64,000 nucleotides of DNA. It comes from Hohaiivirga grylli (lineage in GTDB: Bacteria; Pseudomonadota; Alphaproteobacteria; Rhizobiales; Beijerinckiaceae). Shown piece by piece: positions 54,722-63,455 of this stretch (positions are counted from its first letter, which is position 1; every line of letters begins with the position of its first letter). The translations under genes were made by a program, and so were the position numbers. The stretch is taken from NCBI RefSeq assembly GCF_039655745.1, contig NZ_JBBYXI010000001.1:434001-498000 (forward strand), read 5' to 3'. Below the pieces are notes generated by a model. It saw only the letters and a program-made list of their open reading frames with translations. It was not told the origin of the DNA and did not search any database.

Positions 54722-56476
54722 TTATGCTTCTGAGAGCTTTAGCAAACGCTCGACACCAATAGGTTCTTCTGCCTGTAATGACACAAGAGCCGTACGTTTA
54801 GCATATTTATTTAATACAGCATCTATCTGATAATACTCCTGCTGAGTTCTCTTCCTGAGCAAAGGAGATTCTGTTTCAGAATTGATCAGGCTGTTATTGA
54901 TAATCCAGCCCCACGGATGGATATCCGCTCTGCTTAAATCATCCTGCAAATGTGCTGCTTCGAGAACAGGTGTTGTTTCCGGCAAGGTAACAACAATCAC
55001 CTTAGTCTGCTCTGGATCTTGCAATTGCATCAATGGCGTAGTTACCGACATACCCGTCTCACCCATCTGACGAACAATCTCTCGATGATAAGCACCTGTT
55101 GCATCTAACAACAGTAATGTATGACCGGTAGGTGCAGTATCCATAACGACAAACTTGCAGCCTGCATCCCGAATAACTCTTGAGAAAGCCTGAAAAACAG
55201 CAATCTCTTCAGTACAAGGAGACCTCAGGTCCTCTTCAAGAACAGCTCTGCCCTGCTCATCAAGCTTTGCTCCTTGCTGTTCCAGTACATGCTGGCGATA
55301 ACGCTCTGTTTCTGCCTCGGGATCAATTCTGCTGACAATCAGATTATCCATAGAACCGTTCAGAGTATCTGTTAAATGTGCCGCCGGATCTGAAGTTGAA
55401 AGATGAACGGGAAAGCCACGTTTTGCCAATTCAACTGCAATAGTGGCTGCCATTGTTGTTTTCCCGACACCGCCTTTGCCCATCAGCATAATCAGGCCAT
55501 GATCTTTTTCCGTCAGCTCATCAATCATTACAGATAAGGGTGATACGGCAATATGCTTAAGGGGTAGGTCTTCACCTGTTATCGTCGGAGTATCAGGCTT
55601 CAGTAATAATTTAAGTGCCTCCAGCCCAAACATATTAAATGGCTTAAGAGTTAAGCTATCAACCGGGAGCTTTCGCAAATTCTCTGGTATATCAGATAAA
55701 GCTTTTTGTTCCCTCTGATAAACAGCTCTGGCCAGCATATCTTTTGCAGCTTCGCTTTCAGGCAACATACCGTTAATTACAAGGTATTGCTGATTTAATC
55801 CAAGTTCGGCAAGCTCATCATGCGTGCGTGAAACTTCTTTCAGGGTGGAAGCCTGCGCCCTGGCAACGAGCACCATTCTTGTCTGTTTGCCATCTGCCAA
55901 GGCTTCAACAGCAGCACGATACTGGTTTCTCTGTTTTTCAAGTCCAGCTAATGGCCCAAGACATGTTGCACCTTCAGGGCTATCGTCAAGAAAACTGCTC
56001 CAGGCACCGGGTAGCTGAAGCATTCTGATTGTGTGCCCAGTTGGCGCTGTATCAAATACAATATGATCATATTCCTCGCGCAGTTGAGTGTTGGTCAACA
56101 AGGCTGTGAACTCATCAAATGCAGCGATCTCTGTCGTACATGCACCTGATAATTGCTCTTCAATACCCGCAATAACATCTGGTGGAAGTAACCCTTTTAC
56201 CGGATCAATCACCCGATCACGGTACTGTTGCGCTGCTTTTTGTGGATCAACTTCCAGACCTTTTAGTCCGGGCACAGACGTAACGGGCGTTATTTCATAG
56301 CCTATCTTCTGCTCAAATACCTGGGCTACGTTAGAAGCAGGATCAGTACTGACGAGTAGAACTTTTCGTCCCAATTCGGCAAGGTGAATTGCTGTAGCGC
56401 AAGCAAGCGAAGTCTTTCCCACTCCGCCTTTTCCCGTAAAGAAAAGGAATGGTGGGCTCTTTTCCAAGAATTTCAT
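54722..56476 (-). CDS. arsA: Arsenical pump-driving ATPase ArsA
   Basis: ArsA takes As(III) from ArsD and powers efflux. The 584-residue protein has two homologous halves, each with a deviant Walker A (GKGGVGKTS at 15-23, GKGGVGKTT at 333-341) and the DTAPTGHT motif. The metal-site cysteines Cys113, Cys172 and Cys421 match those of the R773 plasmid enzyme (113, 172, 422). It starts 11 bp after arsD. Confidence 0.97.
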   Translation of the reverse strand: MKFLEKSPPFLFFTGKGGVGKTSLACATAIHLAELGRKVLLVSTDPASNVAQVFEQKIGYEITPVTSVPGLKGLEVDPQKAAQQYRDRVIDPVKGLLPPDVIAGIEEQLSGACTTEIAAFDEFTALLTNTQLREEYDHIVFDTAPTGHTIRMLQLPGAWSSFLDDSPEGATCLGPLAGLEKQRNQYRAAVEALADGKQTRMVLVARAQASTLKEVSRTHDELAELGLNQQYLVINGMLPESEAAKDMLARAVYQREQKALSDIPENLRKLPVDSLTLKPFNMFGLEALKLLLKPDTPTITGEDLPLKHIAVSPLSVMIDELTEKDHGLIMLMGKGGVGKTTMAATIAVELAKRGFPVHLSTSDPAAHLTDTLNGSMDNLIVSRIDPEAETERYRQHVLEQQGAKLDEQGRAVLEEDLRSPCTEEIAVFQAFSRVIRDAGCKFVVMDTAPTGHTLLLLDATGAYHREIVRQMGETGMSVTTPLMQLQDPEQTKVIVVTLPETTPVLEAAHLQDDLSRADIHPWGWIINNSLINSETESPLLRKRTQQEYYQIDAVLNKYAKRTALVSLQAEEPIGVERLLKLSEA

Positions 56477-56487
56477 GATAGATTACC

Positions 56488-56856
56488 TTAACAACACTGA
56501 CTGTTATTGGAGTTGCCACAACAGGAACTCGAACCATTTGATGAAGTTTCATCAATTTTTATCTTGGCCCATGATGCCAATTCTGCCCGGGATGGATAAC
56601 GACCAGCCATGGCAATCTCACCATCTATCAGTACAAGCGGCAGGGAATCTGCACCTGAGCGCTCCAGAAATGCTTTAACTGTCGGATTATTCGCGAACTC
56701 AACCGGTTGTTGTGCAAGGTTATAGCGTTCAATAGTTATACCTTGCTGTTTGGCCCAATCGATGTCACTTGCAAAAACTATCAAAGCCTCATCGGGATTG
56801 GGACCGCATGCACCTGTACTGCAGCACAATGCCGGATCATAAACTTGTATTTTCAT
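56488..56856 (-). CDS. arsD: Arsenite metallochaperone ArsD
   Basis: ArsD carries As(III) to ArsA and weakly represses the operon. The 122-residue protein has the triad Cys11-Cys12-Cys17 (LCCSTGACG) required for transfer, a thioredoxin-like fold, and two C-terminal vicinal cysteine pairs (SCCG and QCC at the end). It lies between arsR and arsA. Confidence 0.96.
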   Translation of the reverse strand: MKIQVYDPALCCSTGACGPNPDEALIVFASDIDWAKQQGITIERYNLAQQPVEFANNPTVKAFLERSGADSLPLVLIDGEIAMAGRYPSRAELASWAKIKIDETSSNGSSSCCGNSNNSQCC

Positions 56857-56908
56857 TATTTCAATCCTCCAATAAATATTGAAATATAGTTTAAAAAAGA
56901 GAGCCTTT

Positions 56909-57268
56909 TCAGGCGCTCTTTAAAGGTGGTAAAACTTTTTCCGAACAACGAGCAGATGTTCGCATATCCAAACACTGCTGCGGATCCTCTGAACAGCATT
57001 CTTCTGTAAGGTACGCGATCAGATCAAGCATCAATGGTATATTAGCCCGATATCTCTGATACCGACCTTCCTGCTCTACAGAGAGCATTCCGGCCTGCGT
57101 CAAAGCCTTAAGGTGAAATGACAGATTTGTGGGAGGAACCTCTAAAGCAGAAGAAATTTCTCCCGCAACCATACCTGACAAGCCCTTCTTCACAAGCAAC
57201 TTGAAAATATCCAAGCGAATGCCGGAAGAAAGGGATTCAAAGATTGTTGTAGCAGTATTCTTTTTCAT
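56909..57268 (-). CDS. arsR: Arsenic-responsive ArsR-family repressor
   Basis: A 119-residue winged-helix repressor with the recognition region AGEISSALEVPPTNLSFHLKALTQAG. The cysteines after the DNA-binding domain (EECCSEDPQQC and a later ARCSE) are likely the As(III) sensors; the classic CVC motif in the recognition helix is absent, so the site resembles other ArsR subclasses. Its promoter leaves only about 6 nt between the -10 box and the ATG, so the mRNA is probably leaderless. Confidence 0.93.
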   Translation of the reverse strand: MKKNTATTIFESLSSGIRLDIFKLLVKKGLSGMVAGEISSALEVPPTNLSFHLKALTQAGMLSVEQEGRYQRYRANIPLMLDLIAYLTEECCSEDPQQCLDMRTSARCSEKVLPPLKSA

Positions 57269-57274
57269 TTTTTA

Positions 57275-57303
57275 ATGATACAATAATTGTTGAACTATTG
57301 CAA
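57275..57303 (-). promoter_or_regulatory. ars promoter with ArsR operator in the spacer
   Basis: On the minus strand TTGCAA (57298-57303), a 17-bp spacer and TATCAT (57275-57280) form a good sigma-70 promoter. An inverted repeat CAATA-N10-TATTG (57281-57300) fills the spacer and is the likely ArsR operator. The ATG follows the -10 box by six bases. Confidence 0.65.
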
Positions 57304-57376
57304 TATGAAATTTCAAAGCATGCTCTCAAGCAACAGGCTTGGTTAAAAACTATATTCAATATGCTTTTGGAGATGA

Positions 57377-57463
<87 letters not shown>

Positions 57464-57593
57464 ACAGATGCGGTTCGCTTAAAGCGAAGGTGAAGGACGT
57501 TTACGGTGATTTCCCGCTGACGTCAATCGGGGAAAAACACATTCCTGCGTTTTTCTTACAAAAGTTATCAGGAAAGTCTGTAAGAATGATATT

Positions 57594-58202
57594 TCAGGCT
57601 TTTCCAAGCACGGTATGCTCAACAACCGGGATGATATCAGCAAGCTTTTTGTCAATAATATCAAGATAACGTGTCCAGTCATCGACATGGTGCAGCTCTG
57701 AGGCACCATCAGAAATACCGCGGATAGCAATGAATGGTACTCCAAAGGTCTGGCAAACGCGCATCAGGGCGTAGCATTCCATATCGACCATATCCTCGGC
57801 AATCTCGTCATAGCGCGTACCAGACACGATATCAGCACCCGTTGACAGGCTTGCCGCGGGAATGCCGGGAATATGGATTGGAAGTGGTAAAACGGCCGGG
57901 AGGTCAAGAAAAGGGGTTTTGCCCTTCTCAACGCCAAGGTAGGTGGCATCCATATCGCGATAGCTGACAGATGTTGCCTGATAGAGCTCTGTCTGAGCCA
58001 GCCTTGCAGAACCGGATGAGCCGAGCGAAACAACTGCCTTTGGCAGATGATTATCAGCCTTTGCCTCACATAAAGCCTTCGTCAGCGCAATCGCTGCTTC
58101 AACCGGGCCAACCCCTGTCATGAGTGGTTTGATCAGCGCTTTCAGGTGCGGGCCATATTCAGCCTCTGCCGCCATGACATAGAGAATATCCGGTCGTGTC
58201 AT
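57594..58202 (-). CDS. 5'-methylthioadenosine/S-adenosylhomocysteine nucleosidase family protein
   Basis: A 202-residue nucleoside-phosphorylase-superfamily enzyme that hydrolyses MTA or SAH to adenine and a thiosugar. VSLGSSGSA-type phosphate loop, DMVDMECYALMRV (purine-ribose-binding Met-Glu) and IRGISDGA are visible. It starts 15 bp after the pentulose kinase stop, so the two may share a transcript. It is a short alphaproteobacterial form of the family. Confidence 0.85.
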   Translation of the reverse strand: MTRPDILYVMAAEAEYGPHLKALIKPLMTGVGPVEAAIALTKALCEAKADNHLPKAVVSLGSSGSARLAQTELYQATSVSYRDMDATYLGVEKGKTPFLDLPAVLPLPIHIPGIPAASLSTGADIVSGTRYDEIAEDMVDMECYALMRVCQTFGVPFIAIRGISDGASELHHVDDWTRYLDIIDKKLADIIPVVEHTVLGKA

Positions 58203-58217
58203 TGCCCCTTATCCCTT

Positions 58218-59807
58218 TCAGAGAAATGTCTGCATTTCCTTTTGTGCCCTTTGCTGGTCATCATACATCTGCAGATAAACCTTGTATTTGGCATCATGGA
58301 AAGCTTTTTTATCGGGGTTTGCCTTAACAGTTTTACCAATACCAACCATCGAGACAGCAGCATCCGGTAAAGAGCTGAAACCATCACAGGCAACGGCACC
58401 AAGCAGCGCTGCACCAAGTGTGACCACGTCCTCATCCCGGGCAAGATGCAGATCACAGCCGGTAATATCGGCATATTCCCTGAGCCACAGCGGATTCTTG
58501 GTCGCGCCGCCGCAAACTTTCAGACTGGTGATTTCACTGCCTGCCTGATGTATGGTCTCAATAATATGGCGTGTACCATAGGCAACAGCCTGCAGGGTTG
58601 CCAGATAAATACGGGCCAGCGCATCCCGGCCCTGCTCAAGTGTCAGACCATATACAGCGCCCTTTGCATGCGGGTTTGCACGGGGAGAGCGATTACCATG
58701 GTGGTCACCCAGAACATGAAGATGACGGGTTGGCAGTTCTTCTCTCAGTTCGAGATCTGCAACCCATTCATTGAGAACCGCAAAAGGATTTTTGCCGCTT
58801 TTTTCAGCCTCATTCTGAAGCTCGGGCCAACTTGCATTCTGGCGTACAGCCCACTCAACAAGAGCTCCGGCAGCGCTCTGCCCACCTTCATTAAGCCACC
58901 AGTCCGGCAGCATCGCATCCCAGTAAGGCCCCCAGACACCCGGCACCATCACAGGTTCCCGGCTGACAACCATGTGACAGTTGGATGTTCCACTGATCAG
59001 GGCGAGGCTTTGTTCAGGAGAGGAACCCACAAGTGCCAGACCGCCCGCATGGGCATCAATAATACCACTGGCAACAATAACGTCTGTACTCAGCCCCAGT
59101 GCTTCCGCGGCCTGCGCACTCAGTTTTCCCGCTTTTTCACCAAGCCGCAGAATGGCTGGAGGTACTTTCTCCGTCAGATCATCCAGCTTCACGGCTTGCA
59201 GCAATGACTGGCTGAAGCGGTTCTCGTGGGCCAGATAGTTCCATTTACAGGTCAGGGTGCAGACGCTGGCGCTGTCAGAATCCGTCGCCTTCCAGACCAG
59301 AAAGTCTGCCAGATCAAATAATCGCCAGATGGTCTTATAACGTTCTGGAAGGTTACGTTTCAGCCAGAGGACCTTTGGCAGCTCCATCTCAACGCTGACT
59401 TCACCGCCAACATACCTGAGAGCCTCATCACCTGTTTTATTGATTTCCGAGGCTTCAGCAGTCGCGCGGTGGTCCATCCACATGATGATATCACGCTCTG
59501 GCTCACCACTTTCTGATATGGAAACACCCTGCCCATTCTGGTCAATAGCCACCAGAGAACAGGTCGCATCAAAGCCGAGCGAGATAATCTGATCTTTTGC
59601 AATACCCGAGCTGGCAACAGCCTCATTCATGGCTTCACAGATCATCTGCCAGATTTCACGGGAAGACTGCTCAACAAAATTGGCTTTAGGATGAAACTGA
59701 GTGATCGGGCGCGTTGCAAAGCCAACCCGCGTTCCGTCATTTGCAAAAATACCGGCACGAACACTCGCAGATCCGACATCAACACCTGCAAAATACTGCT
59801 CACTCAT
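58218..59807 (-). CDS. FGGY-family pentulose kinase, D-ribulokinase-like
   Basis: A 529-residue sugar kinase with two actin-like domains: GVDVGSASVRAGIF at the N-terminus, MWMDHRA (catalytic Asp region), GIIDAHAGGLALVG and the ATP-binding GGATKNPLWLREYADI. It matches the FGGY ribulokinase/D-ribulose kinase group in length and motifs (GDHHGNRSPRANPHAKG). It phosphorylates a ketopentose for the pentose phosphate pathway. No pentose isomerase, dehydrogenase or transporter gene lies nearby. Confidence 0.88.
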   Translation of the reverse strand: MSEQYFAGVDVGSASVRAGIFANDGTRVGFATRPITQFHPKANFVEQSSREIWQMICEAMNEAVASSGIAKDQIISLGFDATCSLVAIDQNGQGVSISESGEPERDIIMWMDHRATAEASEINKTGDEALRYVGGEVSVEMELPKVLWLKRNLPERYKTIWRLFDLADFLVWKATDSDSASVCTLTCKWNYLAHENRFSQSLLQAVKLDDLTEKVPPAILRLGEKAGKLSAQAAEALGLSTDVIVASGIIDAHAGGLALVGSSPEQSLALISGTSNCHMVVSREPVMVPGVWGPYWDAMLPDWWLNEGGQSAAGALVEWAVRQNASWPELQNEAEKSGKNPFAVLNEWVADLELREELPTRHLHVLGDHHGNRSPRANPHAKGAVYGLTLEQGRDALARIYLATLQAVAYGTRHIIETIHQAGSEITSLKVCGGATKNPLWLREYADITGCDLHLARDEDVVTLGAALLGAVACDGFSSLPDAAVSMVGIGKTVKANPDKKAFHDAKYKVYLQMYDDQQRAQKEMQTFL

Positions 59808-59866
59808 CCTGTGCCCTCTGTCACTCTGCGCAATTATGATATCAACTTGTTCATCAATAAACGAAA

Positions 59867-59896
59867 ATACCCCGTACTTGTCAAAGTACGGGGTAT
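59867..59896 (-). terminator. Terminator of the second autotransporter gene
   Basis: A perfect 13-bp stem (59867-59879 with 59884-59896) with a 4-base loop is followed on the minus strand by TTTTCG. It lies between the autotransporter stop and the promoter side of the pentulose kinase gene. Confidence 0.85.
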
Positions 59897-59932
59897 CATT
59901 TCACAACATTCCGAAATATTCGGAAAAGAAAG

Positions 59933-61591
59933 TTACCACTTGACGGTCATACCGAGGCGGCCATCCCATGCCTCACGGCCTTTGTTATCCAGCGAGCGGC
60001 TGTAGGCACCCGTGGCAAACATGGTCACATTCTCACTGACAAGCATTGAGGCACCTGCGCCAATCTCGCCCCAGGTTCCACCAAGATTAGACGGGATCGT
60101 CACGCCATTAAGGCCATAGGTGTCCGTCACAGTCGTCTTGCTCTTCCCCATGAACTCATGCCAGATGTTGGCACGAAGCCATGTGGTCAGCTGACGGGGG
60201 CCGTTACCTGTCTCAGACATATCCCAGTTCTTGACCAGACGGGCACCGATGCGACCACGCAGGCTGTCTCCATCAGCTATCGAGAAATGACCATATGCGT
60301 CCGAGAAGCTGTCGAACGATAGATGCTGGTAAGCAAGCTGAACCTGTGGCTCAAGCATCAGGCCATTACCAAGATCGAAGCTGTAACCACCTTCAAGCGA
60401 CGCGATGAAACCGAAACCATCAGGCTTCAGCTTCTGACCATACACAGAAGTTGCATCCGTCGTGTACCAGGTACCCTGCACAACGGCATCCGTATACCAG
60501 CCCTGCGTTGCCTTATGTGTCCAGTAAGCACCAATCGTATAGGCATCCATATCAATGGAACCGGCCTTGCCACCGTAGGCACCCTTCACATTCGCCCAGA
60601 TATTGCCATAGCCGACATAGAGACCGGCCTTGTCCGTACCGGCTGAAGTCTCACGACCATAGATGTCCAGACCTGCCTGAATGCCACCGAAGGTGTAATC
60701 ATACTTCGGGCCGTTTTTGAGGAAGCTGCCACCACGATCCTGAAAACCGCGGTTACCGAACAGACGGCCCCACGCTCCGGCAAACCATTTCTGGCTCTCA
60801 GCTGACGGCTGAACCGGGACACGGACAATCTGGCGTTTGCCATTCTTGCCACGGACAACACGTTCTTCATAAGCCTTCTCAAATGGTCTGATGGCAAAAG
60901 TATCACCGACCCGCTCATGCAATGTATCAAGCATGGCATAACCATATTCAGCGGCAATCGGCTGAATGGCAGAAGCAAGTGCAATCTCAGGACGATAGTT
61001 GGGCAGGGGAATGATCACTGTTCCGTTGTCGGTAGGAACTTCGCCACCGCCTGGCTCATCCGGGGGCATATAAGCGCTGGTCAGGTACCAGTTATCTGCT
61101 GACAGGCTGCCACCACGAACCAGCGTGTAGTCATAGGCACCGGCTGCAATACGGCTGGATTGGACGAAAGCCCCTGCGTCGGTCGTGCCGCCGTTGATGG
61201 CCTCAACAACCATAATACCGTCACCTGTCGTCAGGGCACCAAGACCACCGGCATTCATCACAACAAGATTTGTTGTACCGGTTGCCGTACCGCCATCAAT
61301 CACCAGAAGATCAGACGGGGAAGCGTCTGTTCCCAGAACCGTGTTCAGAACCAGTGTTCCGTTATTACCCGTATAGTTGGTCACTGTCAGGGTCTTGAAG
61401 ACGTTATTCTCAGGAGAAGAGAAAGCAACCGTACTGTTCTCATTCCTCAGAGTGCTCAGCGTTGAATCTCCCGTCACAACCCAGGAACTGTTATTTTTCA
61501 GTAACAAGTCAAACTGGCTCAGGGCATCTGTCATGGCAATGCCCGTGAACTGAGATGCATCCGCATTTAGAGACAGGGATGTACTACCGGC
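59933..61591 (-). repeat. Long inverted repeat, right arm
   Basis: This is the 1659-bp partner of 48359-50017 in opposite orientation. Together the two arms bound 9.9 kb (50018-59932). Homologous recombination between them would flip that segment while leaving both autotransporter genes complete. Confidence 0.88.
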
Positions 61592-63112
61592 AGATGTTGC
61601 GGAGACATTGAAAGCAATACCACTGTCGTTGGTCAGCCTTGTCCGGATCAGGTTTAAGTCAAGGTATCCGTCTTCAACGGCAATGCCCTGCATATTACTT
61701 TGCAGAATACTGTCTGACAGTGTGATCTTTCCCGGTTGAGCCGCAGTGCCGCCGGATGCGTAAATGGCATAGGATGAAGCGGTGACCCCTGTTGTTATCA
61801 GCTGAATATTTTCACCACGGATTGATGAGTTTGCCCCAAGCAGAACAATGCCGCTGACCTCATTTCCAGCTGCGTTCATGGCCATGCTGCCGGTCTGTAT
61901 TATGGAGCCCCCGGAAGAGACATAAAAAGCTGCTGCTGTATTGTTCGTATTGTTGAGTGTCCATGTTGAGTTTCCGGTCAACGTGACATCAGCCGCTGCG
62001 CCGGAATAGATACCGTAAACGAAACCACTTGTTCCAAGAGAACTGATATCCCATCGGGATTGCCCGTCCATGTTGATCGTTGAGCCGGTACCTGATGCAT
62101 AAATTCCGGCGGCTGAAGCGGTATTGCTGACGATTGTCCACTTGGACAGGCCCGTATTGGATAACGAAATCTGTCCTGCACTTAGGGCAATGGCACCAAT
62201 GCTCCAGCCAGAGGCTGTTGCGGTCAGATCAATGTCTCCTGTTACTTTGATCTGACCGGAGGTTTGTGCCTGAAGGGCATAAGCCGCATTTGATGTTCCG
62301 GTAATATTGCCGGAAATGGAGTTCAGGGTGATCTGCGCCGCGTTGCCAAGACTGTTAAAGCCGTTGGCAAAAGCAACACGTGAAAGCTGACTTGTTATAT
62401 CGACATCAAAATGGCCGGTGACCGTTACTGAGGTTATTGTTGAACTTGATGTGTCTGCGACTGCATAAGCACCGTAAGCATAGGTGCTGTACAGGTTGTT
62501 TGTTCCATCCATTACCAGCCGGACATTTTCAGCTGTCAGAGTTGCGCCGGAAATTGCGGCAAGAGCATAGCTCGCATTATTAGCACTTCCCGCATTATAA
62601 ATAGACAGGGTCGTTAGCCCCGTCAGCTTCATGACGCCGTTATTCTGGACGTAGGCCCCCAGAGGATTATCAGATTTTAACTCAATGGTGACATCACGTG
62701 CGGTGATATAGCTGTTGGTGTCTTTTGCGCTAAGGCCAACGGCTCCTGTCCAGCCGGCAGGCGCATTATAGCCCTCACCTTTGATATAGCTACCAGTACC
62801 CAGATCAATTCGCCCGCCACTTTGTACGTACACAACTCCCGTTTGTGTGAGGTTCGTGCTTTCTGCACGAATTCCGCCACCACCCGTTATCAGGATGGTT
62901 GAGCCGGAACTGAGAGCTGCCAGAGCATACCCGAAAGCCCCGGAATTGATGTAAGGTGTACTGTCGCCGCCTGGTAAAGTAACAGTTGAGCCGTTTGATA
63001 CAATGACTGGAGGATATGTCTGGGCATCAGCATGATGTGGTACCCCAATTCCCACAGCCATAACTGACAGGAAATGTAGTATTGATAAGCTTTTGGTTTT
63101 GCTTATTAACAT
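59933..63112 (-). CDS. Autotransporter with beta-helix passenger, intact copy
   Basis: A 1059-residue type Va autotransporter. A signal peptide ends at HHADA; residues of about 32-680 form a repeat-rich passenger full of short Ser/Thr/Asn/Gly strands (several TGNSTW- and GSTI-like units), typical of a beta-helix. A Pro-rich linker (PPDEPGGGE) leads to the beta-barrel (about 770-1059), ending in the classic aromatic terminus GMTVKW. It would display an adhesin-like protein on the cell surface. The passenger start differs from the paralogue at 47 kb while the last 553 residues are nearly the same. Confidence 0.93.
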   Translation of the reverse strand: MLISKTKSLSILHFLSVMAVGIGVPHHADAQTYPPVIVSNGSTVTLPGGDSTPYINSGAFGYALAALSSGSTILITGGGGIRAESTNLTQTGVVYVQSGGRIDLGTGSYIKGEGYNAPAGWTGAVGLSAKDTNSYITARDVTIELKSDNPLGAYVQNNGVMKLTGLTTLSIYNAGSANNASYALAAISGATLTAENVRLVMDGTNNLYSTYAYGAYAVADTSSSTITSVTVTGHFDVDITSQLSRVAFANGFNSLGNAAQITLNSISGNITGTSNAAYALQAQTSGQIKVTGDIDLTATASGWSIGAIALSAGQISLSNTGLSKWTIVSNTASAAGIYASGTGSTINMDGQSRWDISSLGTSGFVYGIYSGAAADVTLTGNSTWTLNNTNNTAAAFYVSSGGSIIQTGSMAMNAAGNEVSGIVLLGANSSIRGENIQLITTGVTASSYAIYASGGTAAQPGKITLSDSILQSNMQGIAVEDGYLDLNLIRTRLTNDSGIAFNVSATSAGSTSLSLNADASQFTGIAMTDALSQFDLLLKNNSSWVVTGDSTLSTLRNENSTVAFSSPENNVFKTLTVTNYTGNNGTLVLNTVLGTDASPSDLLVIDGGTATGTTNLVVMNAGGLGALTTGDGIMVVEAINGGTTDAGAFVQSSRIAAGAYDYTLVRGGSLSADNWYLTSAYMPPDEPGGGEVPTDNGTVIIPLPNYRPEIALASAIQPIAAEYGYAMLDTLHERVGDTFAIRPFEKAYEERVVRGKNGKRQIVRVPVQPSAESQKWFAGAWGRLFGNRGFQDRGGSFLKNGPKYDYTFGGIQAGLDIYGRETSAGTDKAGLYVGYGNIWANVKGAYGGKAGSIDMDAYTIGAYWTHKATQGWYTDAVVQGTWYTTDATSVYGQKLKPDGFGFIASLEGGYSFDLGNGLMLEPQVQLAYQHLSFDSFSDAYGHFSIADGDSLRGRIGARLVKNWDMSETGNGPRQLTTWLRANIWHEFMGKSKTTVTDTYGLNGVTIPSNLGGTWGEIGAGASMLVSENVTMFATGAYSRSLDNKGREAWDGRLGMTVKW

Positions 63113-63455
63113 GCATCAAGCCCTATTTTCATAAATTTATTTTTGTTATTGTAGATTTGTAATAATATTTCAATATATAAAAATGTTCTATATTGCTAAA
63201 TTATGATGAAACATTCTTCGCTCCTGTTTTTAAGATAAATATGAATACCAAATAAATCATAGATATATATATCAGTTTCAAAATCATGCAGATAATCTTG
63301 CCAGAATAACTGGGATTATAAGCAGGGTATCAATGAAACGTGATGATTATCGTTGCAGTCCCATTGAAATACTCTTTCAAATTCAGCCGCACAGTTGAGG
63401 GTCCAAGGCAAATAATGGACAGGCCGGGAGCATTGCCAGAACCCTCGTTTTTGGC
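63113..63455. other. AT-rich region between the second and third autotransporter genes
   Basis: About 340 bp. The part next to the second autotransporter is very AT-rich and must contain its promoter. The part near 63394-63445 has a GAGGGT/ACCCTC arm pair whose T-run is on the plus strand, which fits no neighbouring gene. A tiny leader frame is listed separately. Confidence 0.4.
63188..63214 (-). CDS. Possible 8-residue leader peptide upstream of the autotransporter
   Basis: MFHHNLAI is encoded with an AGGAG ribosome site 6 nt before its ATG, about 75 bp upstream of the autotransporter start on the same strand. The good site on such a short frame suggests a regulatory leader, but the frame could be accidental. 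Confidence 0.25.
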   Translation of the reverse strand: MFHHNLAI

